Positions 16,217-24,438 of a stretch of 39,544 bases of DNA are shown one piece after another (positions within the stretch are counted from its first letter, which is position 1; each line of letters begins with the position of its first letter). A program made the translations under genes and the position numbers. A model generated the notes under the pieces. It was not told where the DNA came from and searched no databases. It saw only the letters and a list, made by a program, of their open reading frames with translations. Origin of the DNA: a bacterium (GTDB lineage Bacteria > Patescibacteriota > Microgenomatia > UBA1406 > GWC2-37-13); the NCBI GenBank assembly GCA_027624795.1, contig JAQBTX010000003.1, positions 1 through 39,544 on the forward strand, written 5' to 3'.

Positions 16217-17080
16217 TTATGTATTTATTATTCCATACATTCCGGTCATTCTGTTCATTTGTTTATTTTGCTCTTCTGCTGTTTTCATTTTTCTCATGGT
16301 TCGATCGAGCACTTTTGATTGCTCTTTCACATTACCCAGGAGCGATTCCATGGCTTTTATACGAGATGCATGACGGGCTAATTGAGAGTCGAAAAGGGAT
16401 TGACGAACTAACGATATCGTTACGGTGTCATTTAAAAAGGAGGCGATTTCTTCACCGGATGGCTCAAATGCATAGCGAGGAACATTTTTCTTGTTTCCTT
16501 CAGCTTTTGCTCGCTCTTTTTCCTGGGTAAGAAGTGTATCAATACTCATTATCTCCGAACGTGTGGGTTCTTGTGTAAGAACCGTTTTAAACTGGGCATA
16601 GTACACATATACCTTTTTATAGGTTAATAACAATTGAATAAGCTTTACGATGTGTTTGTACTCAAAGTCACTGTCGGGAATATCAAAGTACTCAAATTCA
16701 GCATTACTATCTTGCTCGGCCAAATACTCTTTTCCCACACTTCCAATTAATATAATGTCGCTCTGTTGATCAACATCTTGCATAAAAAATCTGAATGTCT
16801 GGCGCAAGATATCACCATGAAAGCGCGCATTTGCAGTAATGAGTACGCGCGCGGTATCTTTAGTCGTATGACTGATTGACGCTATATTTTTTAAATACGG
16901 GTAGGAATAACGAAGCGACATATAAATAGTGGTCAGCTTTTGCGCAAACAAGTGAGCGTGCAAAATACCACCGCGGGTATTTTGCATCCGCATAACCGCA
17001 ATTTCCTGATATGCTGTTGCAATGGTTTTGAGCGTATCTAGAAGGAGAATATCGCTTATGATGTTATTTTTGTTGCGCAT
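16217..17080 (-). CDS. atpG: F1 ATPase gamma subunit, divergent
   Basis: Position between alpha and beta and the long terminal helices (N-terminal LDTLKTIATAYQEIAVMRMQNT; C-terminal ASRIKAMESLLGNVKEQSKVLDRTMRKMKTAEEQNKQ, the latter spread over about 35 residues) identify the rotor shaft. The central Rossmann-like part is recognisable only as RVLITANARFHGDI and SDIILIGSVGKEYL. The extreme C-terminus carries an extra tail (NRMTGMYGIINT). The gene overlaps atpA by 25 bp. Confidence 0.82.
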   Translation of the reverse strand: MRNKNNIISDILLLDTLKTIATAYQEIAVMRMQNTRGGILHAHLFAQKLTTIYMSLRYSYPYLKNIASISHTTKDTARVLITANARFHGDILRQTFRFFMQDVDQQSDIILIGSVGKEYLAEQDSNAEFEYFDIPDSDFEYKHIVKLIQLLLTYKKVYVYYAQFKTVLTQEPTRSEIMSIDTLLTQEKERAKAEGNKKNVPRYAFEPSGEEIASFLNDTVTISLVRQSLFDSQLARHASRIKAMESLLGNVKEQSKVLDRTMRKMKTAEEQNKQMNRMTGMYGIINT

Positions 17081-18531
17081 AGACTTGCTATAGTGGTATC
17101 CTTTTTCAGGGCCAATAAATAATCAGATAACGATTCAGAAGAAACAAGTTTTTGAATCAGTTCGCGCCCAGAGGGGATCTCATAATGATCCATGAGCTTT
17201 TTTAGGAGGGTCGAATATTCGGTAGTATTGGAAAGGGGGGTAAGGTTAAGCCAAATAATCCCAAATAAGATGACCTGTACATCACGTGGTATGATGGTGC
17301 GCTCTTGGCGTATCATAAGTTGTAACGCTTCTCCTTTTTGAAGAATGAGAACTGATTCTCCGGACAACTCGTTCCCTAAATGTGAAATACCTTGAATTTT
17401 GGTATATTGGCTCAAAATCGAGAGTATTTCTACACTAATGCTTCGCAGAAGTTTTGATTGAGTCTGTCTTCCTACCCGGGTTACCGAAAGGGGAATATTG
17501 ATAGCTGGTCGATACCCCTTGTTATAAATGTCTACATCAAATAATATATGCCCATCAGTCATACCCATAAGATTCGTTGCTATATATCCACTAATATCTC
17601 CCTCCACGGTGGTTGCTATGGGGAAGCAGGTTATAGAAGCGCTTTTATTGTTTGGTAGTTTTATATTACCAGCACGTTCCAATAACTGAGCATGGGTAAA
17701 AAAGATATCTCCAGGGTACGAATCTCTTCCAGGGAAACGCTGACTTAATAATGATATTTCTCGGTATGCTTGACCATGGATGGAAAGATCATCCATAATC
17801 ATAATTACATCTTGACCTTTATCTCGGAAATACTCAGCTACTGTCATAGCGGTATAGGGAGTGAGATAGATCATACTTGATATATCCGATGAAGTTGATG
17901 CCACTATGACCATATTTGGTAATACTCCCTGTTTATAAAATTGTGCCATAATTTGTTTGATTTCACTGCGCCGTTTACCAATGGCTGCATATATACCTAC
18001 CGTTCCTTCACGCTGAATTTGGTTAATAAGGATCGAAAGTAATACTGATGTTTTTCCGGTTTTCACATCACCGAGGACTAGTTCACGCTGACCCTTACCT
18101 AAAGGAAGCAAGAGGTCTGTTATGGTGATGCCTGTTTGAAGTGATTCAGTTATGCGTGCCCGATCATTTACCCCTGGAGCAGGTCGGAATATCTCACGCG
18201 TTTCAGTAAGATTTATCGTCGAATTCGCCGATGCTACATTTCCCAATGCATCAATGGTTTGTCCGCGGAGCCCGTCTCCCACATTAATACTTACTTGGCT
18301 TGTGGTTCGTGTGGCATGTGTGCCCAAAGGAATGGGTTCATGAGTAAACACCAGTGCATGCACTCGATCTAGTTCAATATCCATGATCATGCCAGACATA
18401 CCATTTTCAAATACGATTATTTCGCGTGGCTTTACATAAGGGAGTCCATCGATATACACGAGTGGGTGCTTGGATTCTATAACCGTACCATATACCCCGG
18501 TTTCCTGCATATATTCGTCATATGTTTTCAT
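17056..18531 (-). CDS. atpA: F1 ATPase alpha subunit, divergent
   Basis: The non-catalytic nucleotide-binding subunit of F1. Over 491 residues it has the P-loop GDVKTGKTS (usual form GDRQTGKTA; 154-162), PAPGVNDRARITESLQTGI, the GKRRSEI segment, MIMDDLSIHGQAYREISLL, RFPGRDSYPGDIFF and the arginine-finger segment SVTRVGRQTQ. The beta-barrel start (GTVIESKHPLVYIDGL) is atypical. The C-terminal helical domain is shorter than in E. coli. It follows atpH by 7 bp. Confidence 0.93.
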   Translation of the reverse strand: MKTYDEYMQETGVYGTVIESKHPLVYIDGLPYVKPREIIVFENGMSGMIMDIELDRVHALVFTHEPIPLGTHATRTTSQVSINVGDGLRGQTIDALGNVASANSTINLTETREIFRPAPGVNDRARITESLQTGITITDLLLPLGKGQRELVLGDVKTGKTSVLLSILINQIQREGTVGIYAAIGKRRSEIKQIMAQFYKQGVLPNMVIVASTSSDISSMIYLTPYTAMTVAEYFRDKGQDVIMIMDDLSIHGQAYREISLLSQRFPGRDSYPGDIFFTHAQLLERAGNIKLPNNKSASITCFPIATTVEGDISGYIATNLMGMTDGHILFDVDIYNKGYRPAINIPLSVTRVGRQTQSKLLRSISVEILSILSQYTKIQGISHLGNELSGESVLILQKGEALQLMIRQERTIIPRDVQVILFGIIWLNLTPLSNTTEYSTLLKKLMDHYEIPSGRELIQKLVSSESLSDYLLALKKDTTIASLCATKITS

Positions 18532-18538
18532 AGGTTTG

Positions 18539-19024
18539 TTAACTTGGTCGCGTTTGTGGTAATGTGGCGTTTAAGTATTTATTGAGAGTAAAATCCTGCA
18601 TATTTCCTTCAAATCCTATGATTGCCCCAGCCAGAACATGTTTATCTATAACAATATCCAGTAAAACAGGTACTTGAGTTACATCACGCCACCAGGCAGC
18701 AATCTGTTTGAGTTGGGCATAAGTAGGAGTAAAGGCTAATTTAAGTTCCAAAACGGGAAGCGCCTTCAAGGTATCGATAAGTTCTTGATAAAATGCTTTG
18801 GCTGTTTCAGCTTTACTAAGCTCAATATTTTCATGTTTTACAATGTGTAATATGGCGTCAACAAAGGTAAAAGGGAGCGACATGTTTAGCTCACTGAGAG
18901 AATTTTTTACCATATCATACTGCGCATCTATAGCTTTTTGCAGTGCAACTACCATAGTATCGCGTTGATACACGGTATAGAGTTCATCATGAAGCACTTG
19001 GTATCGATCATTGGGTTGGTTCAT
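18539..19024 (-). CDS. atpH: F1 ATPase delta subunit, divergent
   Basis: Delta links the top of F1 to the peripheral stalk. The 161 residues show helical N-terminal sequence and a C-terminal segment, KHVLAGAIIGFEGNMQDFTLNKYL, that matches the delta family's conserved end (GG-x-x-I-x3-G...D-x-S-x3-L). Position between b and alpha supports it. ATG 19024 is preferred to an upstream ATG at 19087, which would overlap atpF by 80 bp; the chosen start overlaps atpF by 17 bp. Confidence 0.78.
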   Translation of the reverse strand: MNQPNDRYQVLHDELYTVYQRDTMVVALQKAIDAQYDMVKNSLSELNMSLPFTFVDAILHIVKHENIELSKAETAKAFYQELIDTLKALPVLELKLAFTPTYAQLKQIAAWWRDVTQVPVLLDIVIDKHVLAGAIIGFEGNMQDFTLNKYLNATLPQTRPS

Positions 19025-19733
19025 TTGATTCCTTTTTTGCGTGGCGCATCTTGAACTTCTCAAATGCATTAAATAGAATCTTCTCATGATTATCTTTACT
19101 TAGCTCATTTCCAAAGTAGTCAGATACGATCTGTTTTACAATGTTGTCTGCATGTGAATCGATATCGCCAAATGTCTTATCACGATAATCTTTGATTTCT
19201 TTTTCCACCCCTTTGATTTGATCTTCGATATTTGTTTTCATATCTTTAAGAATACTCAGTGCCTCTTTTTGTAGCTGTTGCGTAAATATGCGGCGCATGT
19301 CTCGAGAATCATGTTGCAAGTTAGCCATAAGCATCTGAGTTTCACCAGTGAATTGCTGTATGACTTGACCATACCCTTCTTTAAACTGCGCTACAATTGC
19401 AGATTTTTCTATATTGAGCTCATTTTGTGCAATATCTGTGGTGTCATCAACCAGTTTATCTATCTTCTCATCGAGTATCTTTTTCGTTCCATGAGCTTGA
19501 AGGACAATTTCTTTTGCTTTACCGGTGGCTTCTTCTATGATTGAAACTGCTTTATTTTCAGCTTGCTTTATGACATTCATCATTTCATTTTCTATTGTTT
19601 GCTGCTCTTTTGGTTTGAGTTTTCCCCGTTGCACCGCGATAATAAGAAAGATCGTGAGAAGGAAGTTAAAAAAGACACTTATTATCGGAATCCAAAATAA
19701 AAGGGGGAGTAACGACTCCATTTCAATGGTCAT
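19008..19733 (-). CDS. atpF: ATPase b-subunit-like peripheral stalk protein
   Basis: One N-terminal transmembrane helix (about 8-33, LLPLLFWIPIISVFFNFLL) is followed by some 200 residues of charged heptad-like helix (IENEMMNVIKQAENKAVSIIEEATGKAKEIV), which suits a b subunit. At 241 residues it is longer than the usual 156-170. TAGAAT lies 6 nt before the ATG, so the F1 genes have a likely promoter of their own here. The genes for c and a, normally directly upstream, are missing. Confidence 0.78.
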   Translation of the reverse strand: MTIEMESLLPLLFWIPIISVFFNFLLTIFLIIAVQRGKLKPKEQQTIENEMMNVIKQAENKAVSIIEEATGKAKEIVLQAHGTKKILDEKIDKLVDDTTDIAQNELNIEKSAIVAQFKEGYGQVIQQFTGETQMLMANLQHDSRDMRRIFTQQLQKEALSILKDMKTNIEDQIKGVEKEIKDYRDKTFGDIDSHADNIVKQIVSDYFGNELSKDNHEKILFNAFEKFKMRHAKKESNEPTQ

Positions 19734-19739
19734 ACTTTC

Positions 19740-19745
19740 ATTCTA
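19740..19745 (-). promoter_or_regulatory. -10 box of the F1 ATPase genes
   Basis: Minus-strand TAGAAT ends 6 nt before the atpF ATG at 19733. Confidence 0.55.
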
Positions 19746-19792
19746 CAGAAGAATTTAAGAGATTAAAAGGGGAGAAATATTTTTGAATTATT

Positions 19793-20437
19793 CTATGCAG
19801 AATAGCGTTTATTGGTCCAAAAATATGTGGTGAGAGCAAGATAGAATCCAAGATGAATCATTACAGTGACAAGTATGTAGCCATGGAGAATGAGATACGA
19901 GAAAAGTATGCCCATAGGAATACTTAGAATTGTTATCCAGAGTACAATGATATGTCGTACAAAGATGATATTTATGGCATGGATGAGTACATTGATGATA
20001 GTAAACCAGATAATTCTATCTGCAAGTGAGAATCCATCAAAAACCACACTGAGTAAATATAAAAAAAATACTTCCTGAAATATTACCTCAAAAAATTTGA
20101 GAAATAAAACGGGTGGGTGAGCTGAAATGATAGCGAGTTTTGATGGCGGTTCGAGAATTTTTCTCGGATATACTCCAATGAAAGGAAGAAGTCGAGGTGC
20201 TAAAAACCATAATGTGACAAGAAGTCCCAGTAGAGTAAATATATATAGATTTGTTTCTATTGAAGAAAAATTGAAACTCCTAAGCAACAGTAATATGGAG
20301 GTAAAGAATATGACTGCCAGGATTGTGGCTCTTTTTGCTGAAATATGTAATAAGCCACCCGTGCGTTGCAAGAATTTATACGGGGCGTAAGTAGCGCAAA
20401 TCACCAATAATAAATATAAAAATGCATTCCAGTCCAT
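19793..20437 (-). CDS. Multi-pass membrane protein, weakly CPBP-like
   Basis: The 214 residues form about seven hydrophobic helices. FFEVIFQEVFFLYLLS followed by WFTIINVLIHAINIIF is a weak match to the two core motifs of CPBP-type intramembrane proteases (an acidic pair, then F-x-x-x-H), but the motifs are degenerate and I do not assert activity. It lacks the conserved arginine helix of ATP synthase subunit a, so it does not replace atpB. It lies 1 bp after the transketolase stop and 59 bp before atpF. Confidence 0.5.
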   Translation of the reverse strand: MDWNAFLYLLLVICATYAPYKFLQRTGGLLHISAKRATILAVIFFTSILLLLRSFNFSSIETNLYIFTLLGLLVTLWFLAPRLLPFIGVYPRKILEPPSKLAIISAHPPVLFLKFFEVIFQEVFFLYLLSVVFDGFSLADRIIWFTIINVLIHAINIIFVRHIIVLWITILSIPMGILFSYLILHGYILVTVMIHLGFYLALTTYFWTNKRYSA

Positions 20438-20438
20438 T

Positions 20439-22493
20439 TTAGCTCAATTTACTTACAATCGCAGTTGCATCTATTTCCTCAAACCTCAACAGTTCTTCTG
20501 GTTTGCCTGAACGGGGGATTTTATTCACGGCAAGATGCGTTAATTTGATAATGTTACTGGATTCCCGATCGGAGTCGGGAATGACATTAGTTAATGCGTG
20601 TCGAACAGCATCGCCTAAACCGCCATCGGGGTAATGATCTTCTACCACTACCACGTGACCTGTTCTCTGAGCATATTTTTTGATCGTGTTACCATCTAAT
20701 GGTTTGATACTGTATGCATCAATAACTGCTATGTTTGTACCATTTTTTTTGAGCTCTTTTTGTGCTTTGAGTGCTTCATGAACGGTGATCCCTGCGGCAA
20801 TAACTACAGCTATGTCATCTTCATGTTCAACCAGAACTTTTGATCCTCCGATGGGGAATTGTTCATCAGATTGGTAAAGCGATTCAGTTTTTGCTCGAGT
20901 TAATCGCAGGTACGAAAGTCCCTCGTGGGTTCGCAGTTCATTTACCAGTTTTACCGTAGATACAGGATCAGATGGGTACAGAACTACTGCGTGTAGGAGG
21001 GCACGCATCATAGCCAAATCTTCCAGAGCCATTTGTGAAGCCCCATCTTCCCCAATAGAAACACCCGCATGTGAGCCAACAATGGTCATATTGGGATTTG
21101 CATATTGACTCATTCGTATTTGATCATAAGCACGGGCCAAGAATGCAGCAAAACTTGATGCAAAGGGAATGAGTCCAATCTTACTCATGCCCAGTGCTAC
21201 TGACACCATGTTTTGCTCGGCAATAAACATCTCAAAGAATCGATCTGGAGCAACTTCTTTCATGGCTTCTGCAAATGTTGAATTAGATGTCTCGGCATCA
21301 AGAACAACTACGCGCTCGTCTGTTGCTATGAGCTTAAGTGCGGCTCCATAAGCTTCACGAGTGGCAGTGGGTTTAACAAAAGTTGGAACATCCCTCCCCC
21401 CGCTAAGCGGGGTGCTCACACGTCCAACGTGCCTATCGCCTTCATAAGGGAGATCTGTATGAGTTCCCCCTTCAGGCCCGCCTGCCGGCGAGGCAGGAAG
21501 GGGGTGCCCCGAAGGGGTGGGGGATGTTACATCTATCTTTTCTGGTTTATTTACTTCTCCTCGCACATTTAAATCAATATCTCCCAGTTCTTTGAGAGCG
21601 GTTTCCATGACATCTTTTGGCAATGCTTTTCCGTGCCAGCCGTCTTTGTCTTCCACTGCAGAAATACCAGCACCCTTTTTGGTTTTGGCAATGATCATGG
21701 TTGGTTTATCTGATTCCAGATTTGTTAGAGCTTGTTGCACCTCATCTATATTGTTCCCATGTTCGATCATGATAGTTTTCCAGCCAAATGCCTCAACTCG
21801 TTTCTGATAGGTTTCAATATCCCATCCAAGCATTGTTTCTCCTCGTTGTCCTAGACGATTCACATCAAGGATTCCAATCAGATTATTGAGTTTATAGTGT
21901 GATGCCACTTGCATAGCCTCATATACTTGACCTTCGGCAAACTCTGAATCTCCCATCAGTACGTACACCATAGGTGTACGGAAGCTCGAAGCACGAATAT
22001 CTAAATCCGAAACAATTATTGAATTTTCTAAATTCGAATTTTTGTCATTTGAATTTGTTTCGAGTTTAGAGTTTAGAGCTTCGGATTTACTAAGTTGCAG
22101 CTTGATCCCCAGTGCCATGCCAAGTCCCACAGAAAGTCCTTGACCCAGTGAGCCAGTGGCAACATCTACCCATGGAAGATCTGTGGTTGGGTGACCTTCA
22201 AATCGTGAGTCAAATTTACGAAGGGTGAGAAGTTCATCATATTCTACCCAGCCAGCAGCTCGGTACATGGCGTAGAGTAGGGGAGCGGCATGACCTTTAG
22301 ATAATACCATACGGTCGTTAAAAATATACTTTGGATCCTTTTCATCGTATGTAAAGTGTCCATCAAACCAAAGTGCAGTCATAAGTTCTACCGCAGAAAG
22401 TGAGCTGGTAGGGTGACCAGTTCCCGCAGCCGTGGTCATTTGCAGTATGTCATGACGAATGAGTTTAGTGAGTGCTTTGAGTTCAGATTTCAT
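20439..22493 (-). CDS. tkt: Transketolase with three repeat-encoded inserts
   Basis: The enzyme moves two-carbon ketol units between sugar phosphates, using thiamine diphosphate. The 684 residues hold both halves: the N-terminal PP domain (GHPTSSLSAVELM, SKGHAAPLLYAMY, GSLGQGLSVGLGMA, GDSEFAEGQVYEA) and the pyrimidine plus C-terminal domains (EQNMVSVALGMS, SHAGVSIGEDGASQM, VVVVEDHYPDGGLGDAV). Inserts at about 136-172 (family B), 322-369 (family C, in the linker between halves) and 637-646 (family A) are in frame and lie outside the motifs. TATACT, 9 nt before ATG, is a likely promoter. Downstream genes follow at 1 bp. Confidence 0.95.
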   Translation of the reverse strand: MKSELKALTKLIRHDILQMTTAAGTGHPTSSLSAVELMTALWFDGHFTYDEKDPKYIFNDRMVLSKGHAAPLLYAMYRAAGWVEYDELLTLRKFDSRFEGHPTTDLPWVDVATGSLGQGLSVGLGMALGIKLQLSKSEALNSKLETNSNDKNSNLENSIIVSDLDIRASSFRTPMVYVLMGDSEFAEGQVYEAMQVASHYKLNNLIGILDVNRLGQRGETMLGWDIETYQKRVEAFGWKTIMIEHGNNIDEVQQALTNLESDKPTMIIAKTKKGAGISAVEDKDGWHGKALPKDVMETALKELGDIDLNVRGEVNKPEKIDVTSPTPSGHPLPASPAGGPEGGTHTDLPYEGDRHVGRVSTPLSGGRDVPTFVKPTATREAYGAALKLIATDERVVVLDAETSNSTFAEAMKEVAPDRFFEMFIAEQNMVSVALGMSKIGLIPFASSFAAFLARAYDQIRMSQYANPNMTIVGSHAGVSIGEDGASQMALEDLAMMRALLHAVVLYPSDPVSTVKLVNELRTHEGLSYLRLTRAKTESLYQSDEQFPIGGSKVLVEHEDDIAVVIAAGITVHEALKAQKELKKNGTNIAVIDAYSIKPLDGNTIKKYAQRTGHVVVVEDHYPDGGLGDAVRHALTNVIPDSDRESSNIIKLTHLAVNKIPRSGKPEELLRFEEIDATAIVSKLS
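20557..20585. repeat. Short family A palindrome inside transketolase
   Basis: CCCGATCGGAGTCGGG with GGATT and AATGAC edges. On the minus strand it encodes VIPDSDRES within the C-terminal domain. Confidence 0.7.
21388..21530. repeat. Family C repeat inside the transketolase linker
   Basis: GC-rich nested palindromes (CCCCGCTAAGCGGGG; CGCCTGCCGGCGAGGCAGG) are bounded by CATCCCTCCCCC and GGGGTGGGGGATG. The minus-strand frame is open and gives a Pro/Gly-rich peptide between the two transketolase halves. It is related to 27497-27676. Confidence 0.75.
21978..22088. repeat. Family B variant inside transketolase
   Basis: Thirty bases at 21987-22016 are identical to 23012-23041 in tyrS. On the minus strand the unit reads SNSKLETN-like, NSNLENS and IVSDLDIRAS, nearly the same peptide as in TyrRS. 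Confidence 0.9.
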
Positions 22494-22502
22494 ATGAAAA
22501 TT

Positions 22503-22508
22503 AGTATA
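22503..22508 (-). promoter_or_regulatory. -10 box of transketolase
   Basis: Minus-strand TATACT ends 9 nt before the ATG at 22493. Confidence 0.5.
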
Positions 22509-22541
22509 CCATATGGTGGAATTGTGGACTTTGTCATCTAG

Positions 22542-22586
22542 ACAAAAATGTCTATAGTAATCGGGACAGACCCTTTTACTATGAGA
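22542..22586. repeat. Family D REP-like element, inverted identical copy
   Basis: All 45 bases equal the reverse complement of 10039-10083. It lies 2 bp after the tyrS stop and may also act as a 3'-end hairpin. The identity implies recent copying, presumably by the RAYT at 9334-10023. Confidence 0.9.
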
Positions 22587-22588
22587 TG

Positions 22589-23770
22589 TTATCGGGTCAC
22601 CTGAAAAGATCTGACTTGTTCAAGAAGTTTTTTTGCCTCTTCATTTTCTTCAAAATGTTTTCGTACTGGCTCAAGTAAATTGTCTAAAATATCTATCACA
22701 GCCGATTTCAAATCCATTGGATGAAGTGCTTTGGAAGCATAATCTTGTTCCAATTCTTGGTACGATTTATAGGTTGCTGCACCGCCAAACTTATCCGGAC
22801 GTGAAATTTGAATTTCATTTTGTGTTTCGAAAATGATGTATTTGCAATATTCAAGAATCGGATTCTCTTCCACTATTCCTTCCGGTGCCCATGCTTTCCC
22901 AATTTTTCGTTTGATATCTTCTTTGGTATCGGTCATAAATATGGCAGAGTCAGGATTGGATTTGGACATTTTAATGGCAATGACACGGCTTATCGCATCA
23001 TCCTTTAAATCCGAAGCACGAATATCTAAATCCGAAACAATGTCCGAATTTTTTAAATTCGAATTTTGATCATTTATATTTGTTTCGAGTTTCGAGTTTG
23101 ATGCTTCGAGTTTTTGCGGAGGAGTGAGGCCCTGTAACATATGGTGACTCACCACTACTGGTTTCCAAAATCCAAGTTGAGGTCCAATCTCTCTGGCTAA
23201 CATGTTAACTTTCCGCTGATCCATCCCTAGTTGTGTTATTTTAGCTCCAAGGGTAAAAATATCTGCAACCTGCATACAAGAATATATGATATGAGCGCCA
23301 GTGAGTTTATCCATTGATTCATCTCGTCCCATCATCTCTGCAGTGCGGACAAATCGTTTGAGTGCATTTGACTTACCCACTTGAAGCACAAGCTTCCAGT
23401 AATCCGGGTCTTTGACCAAATCTGAGGCCCAAACAAATTCAACATTCGACAGATCCATGCCGCATGCCTTCCAAACTTCAATGAAATACTTTCCCACGGT
23501 TTTGATCTTTTCCAAATCCCCTCCCATTTTATTGTTTGCATAGGCGTGCCAGTCAGCCACAAACATTTTGAATGATATGCCGGCTTTCGTCATCTTATTC
23601 ACATTCACCGCTTTCAAGATTCCTTGAGCAATATGTATTTGGCCTGAAGGTTCAAAGCCATCATAGGCTATAAGTTTTTCTTCAGATGAGAGAAGTGTTT
23701 TGAGGTCTTCTTGAGTGGTGACTTCTTCTCCAACTTGGTTAATAAGATCCATACGCTCGTCGAGTGTCAT
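22589..23770 (-). CDS. tyrS: Tyrosyl-tRNA synthetase, archaeal/eukaryotic type
   Basis: The enzyme charges tRNA-Tyr. In 393 residues it shows the archaeal-type opening YDGFEPSGQIHIAQG (HIGH-type signature H46-I-A-Q), the tyrosine-pocket region SCMQVADIF and GMDQRKVNMLARE, and KMSKSNPDSAIF (267-271). The S4 tRNA-binding domain of ordinary bacterial TyrRS is absent. A family B-encoded insert of about 37 residues (221-257) lies in the loop just before KMSKS. ATG 23770 is preferred to 23800 because TATACT lies 6 nt before it. Confidence 0.93.
   Translation of the reverse strand: MTLDERMDLINQVGEEVTTQEDLKTLLSSEEKLIAYDGFEPSGQIHIAQGILKAVNVNKMTKAGISFKMFVADWHAYANNKMGGDLEKIKTVGKYFIEVWKACGMDLSNVEFVWASDLVKDPDYWKLVLQVGKSNALKRFVRTAEMMGRDESMDKLTGAHIIYSCMQVADIFTLGAKITQLGMDQRKVNMLAREIGPQLGFWKPVVVSHHMLQGLTPPQKLEASNSKLETNINDQNSNLKNSDIVSDLDIRASDLKDDAISRVIAIKMSKSNPDSAIFMTDTKEDIKRKIGKAWAPEGIVEENPILEYCKYIIFETQNEIQISRPDKFGGAATYKSYQELEQDYASKALHPMDLKSAVIDILDNLLEPVRKHFEENEEAKKLLEQVRSFQVTR
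23000..23110. repeat. Family B variant inside tyrS
   Basis: Counterpart of 21978-22088; the minus-strand frame encodes ASNSKLETNINDQNSNL and DIVSDLDIRAS directly upstream of the KMSKS loop. Confidence 0.9.
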
Positions 23771-23776
23771 AGAGAT

Positions 23777-23782
23777 AGTATA
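23777..23782 (-). promoter_or_regulatory. -10 box of tyrS
   Basis: Minus-strand TATACT ends 6 nt before the ATG at 23770. Confidence 0.6.
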
Positions 23783-23793
23783 ACAAATACCAC

Positions 23794-23899
23794 TTGTCAT
23801 GCTGAACTTGTTTCAGCATCTTTTATAGATAGATCCTGAACTAAATTCAGGATGACAATGCATGGATTCTTCGGTCGCTTCGCTCGCTCAGTATGACAA
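23794..23899. repeat. Family A repeats upstream of tyrS
   Basis: Three consecutive palindromic pieces: GCTGAACTTGTTTCAGC, TCCTGAACTAAATTCAGGA, and GGATTCTTCGGTCGCTTCGC ending in GTATGACA. They fill most of the gap 23771-23925. Confidence 0.8.
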
Positions 23900-23925
23900 A
23901 TTATCATATACCCCCACAGGGTATG

Positions 23926-24429
23926 TTATTTTGTCATGATAGATGGATCGGGGGAGCCGAGTACTTTGCCAAAAAGATCTTGGTCGATACCAAAGTAAGA
24001 AGCCTTCCTATTTCCTTCCCAGCCTAAACCCATCTTTTCATAAAACACTTTTGCAGTTGGTTGACCGGCTACTTCCATCTTATGAGCATGTTGAGTTCTA
24101 GCTATCGTTTCCCACTCGTGAATAAGCTTTGTACCTATTCCCTTATGTTGAAAATCGGCAAGCACCCCTAACCAGCGGCAAAAAGATACTCCCCCATAAA
24201 GGGTATCAATCATAGCAAATCCAACAAACGTATCGTCATTTTTTGCTCCTACTATGATTTTATCGCCGCGCTGTACCCATATGCGCAGGTTTGGTATGTT
24301 GTACATACGATTTAACAGAAAGTCGATTACTTCTGGGCCGTAGCCAGGAAATTGGGTTCTAATTACCTTAGTAAAGGTAGGGTAGAATTCTTCAATTTGT
24401 GTTGCAGGGAGCAAAGATAAGTGGATCAT
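23926..24429 (-). CDS. GNAT-family N-acetyltransferase
   Basis: The 167-residue protein has the GNAT acetyl-CoA site, WLGVLADFQHKGIGTKLI (Q-x-x-G-x-G), and the C-terminal AKVFYEKMGLGWEGN segment seen when substrate is positioned by a tyrosine (FYEKMGF-like). The substrate is unknown. It follows the PPAT-DPCK gene by 9 bp. Because that gene makes CoA, co-transcription may be incidental or metabolic. Confidence 0.85.
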   Translation of the reverse strand: MIHLSLLPATQIEEFYPTFTKVIRTQFPGYGPEVIDFLLNRMYNIPNLRIWVQRGDKIIVGAKNDDTFVGFAMIDTLYGGVSFCRWLGVLADFQHKGIGTKLIHEWETIARTQHAHKMEVAGQPTAKVFYEKMGLGWEGNRKASYFGIDQDLFGKVLGSPDPSIMTK

Positions 24430-24438
24430 ACTACTACT

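Noticed and set aside
19793-20437. ATP synthase subunit a
   Set aside because: The conserved arginine helix and usual LRLFGN-type motif are absent.
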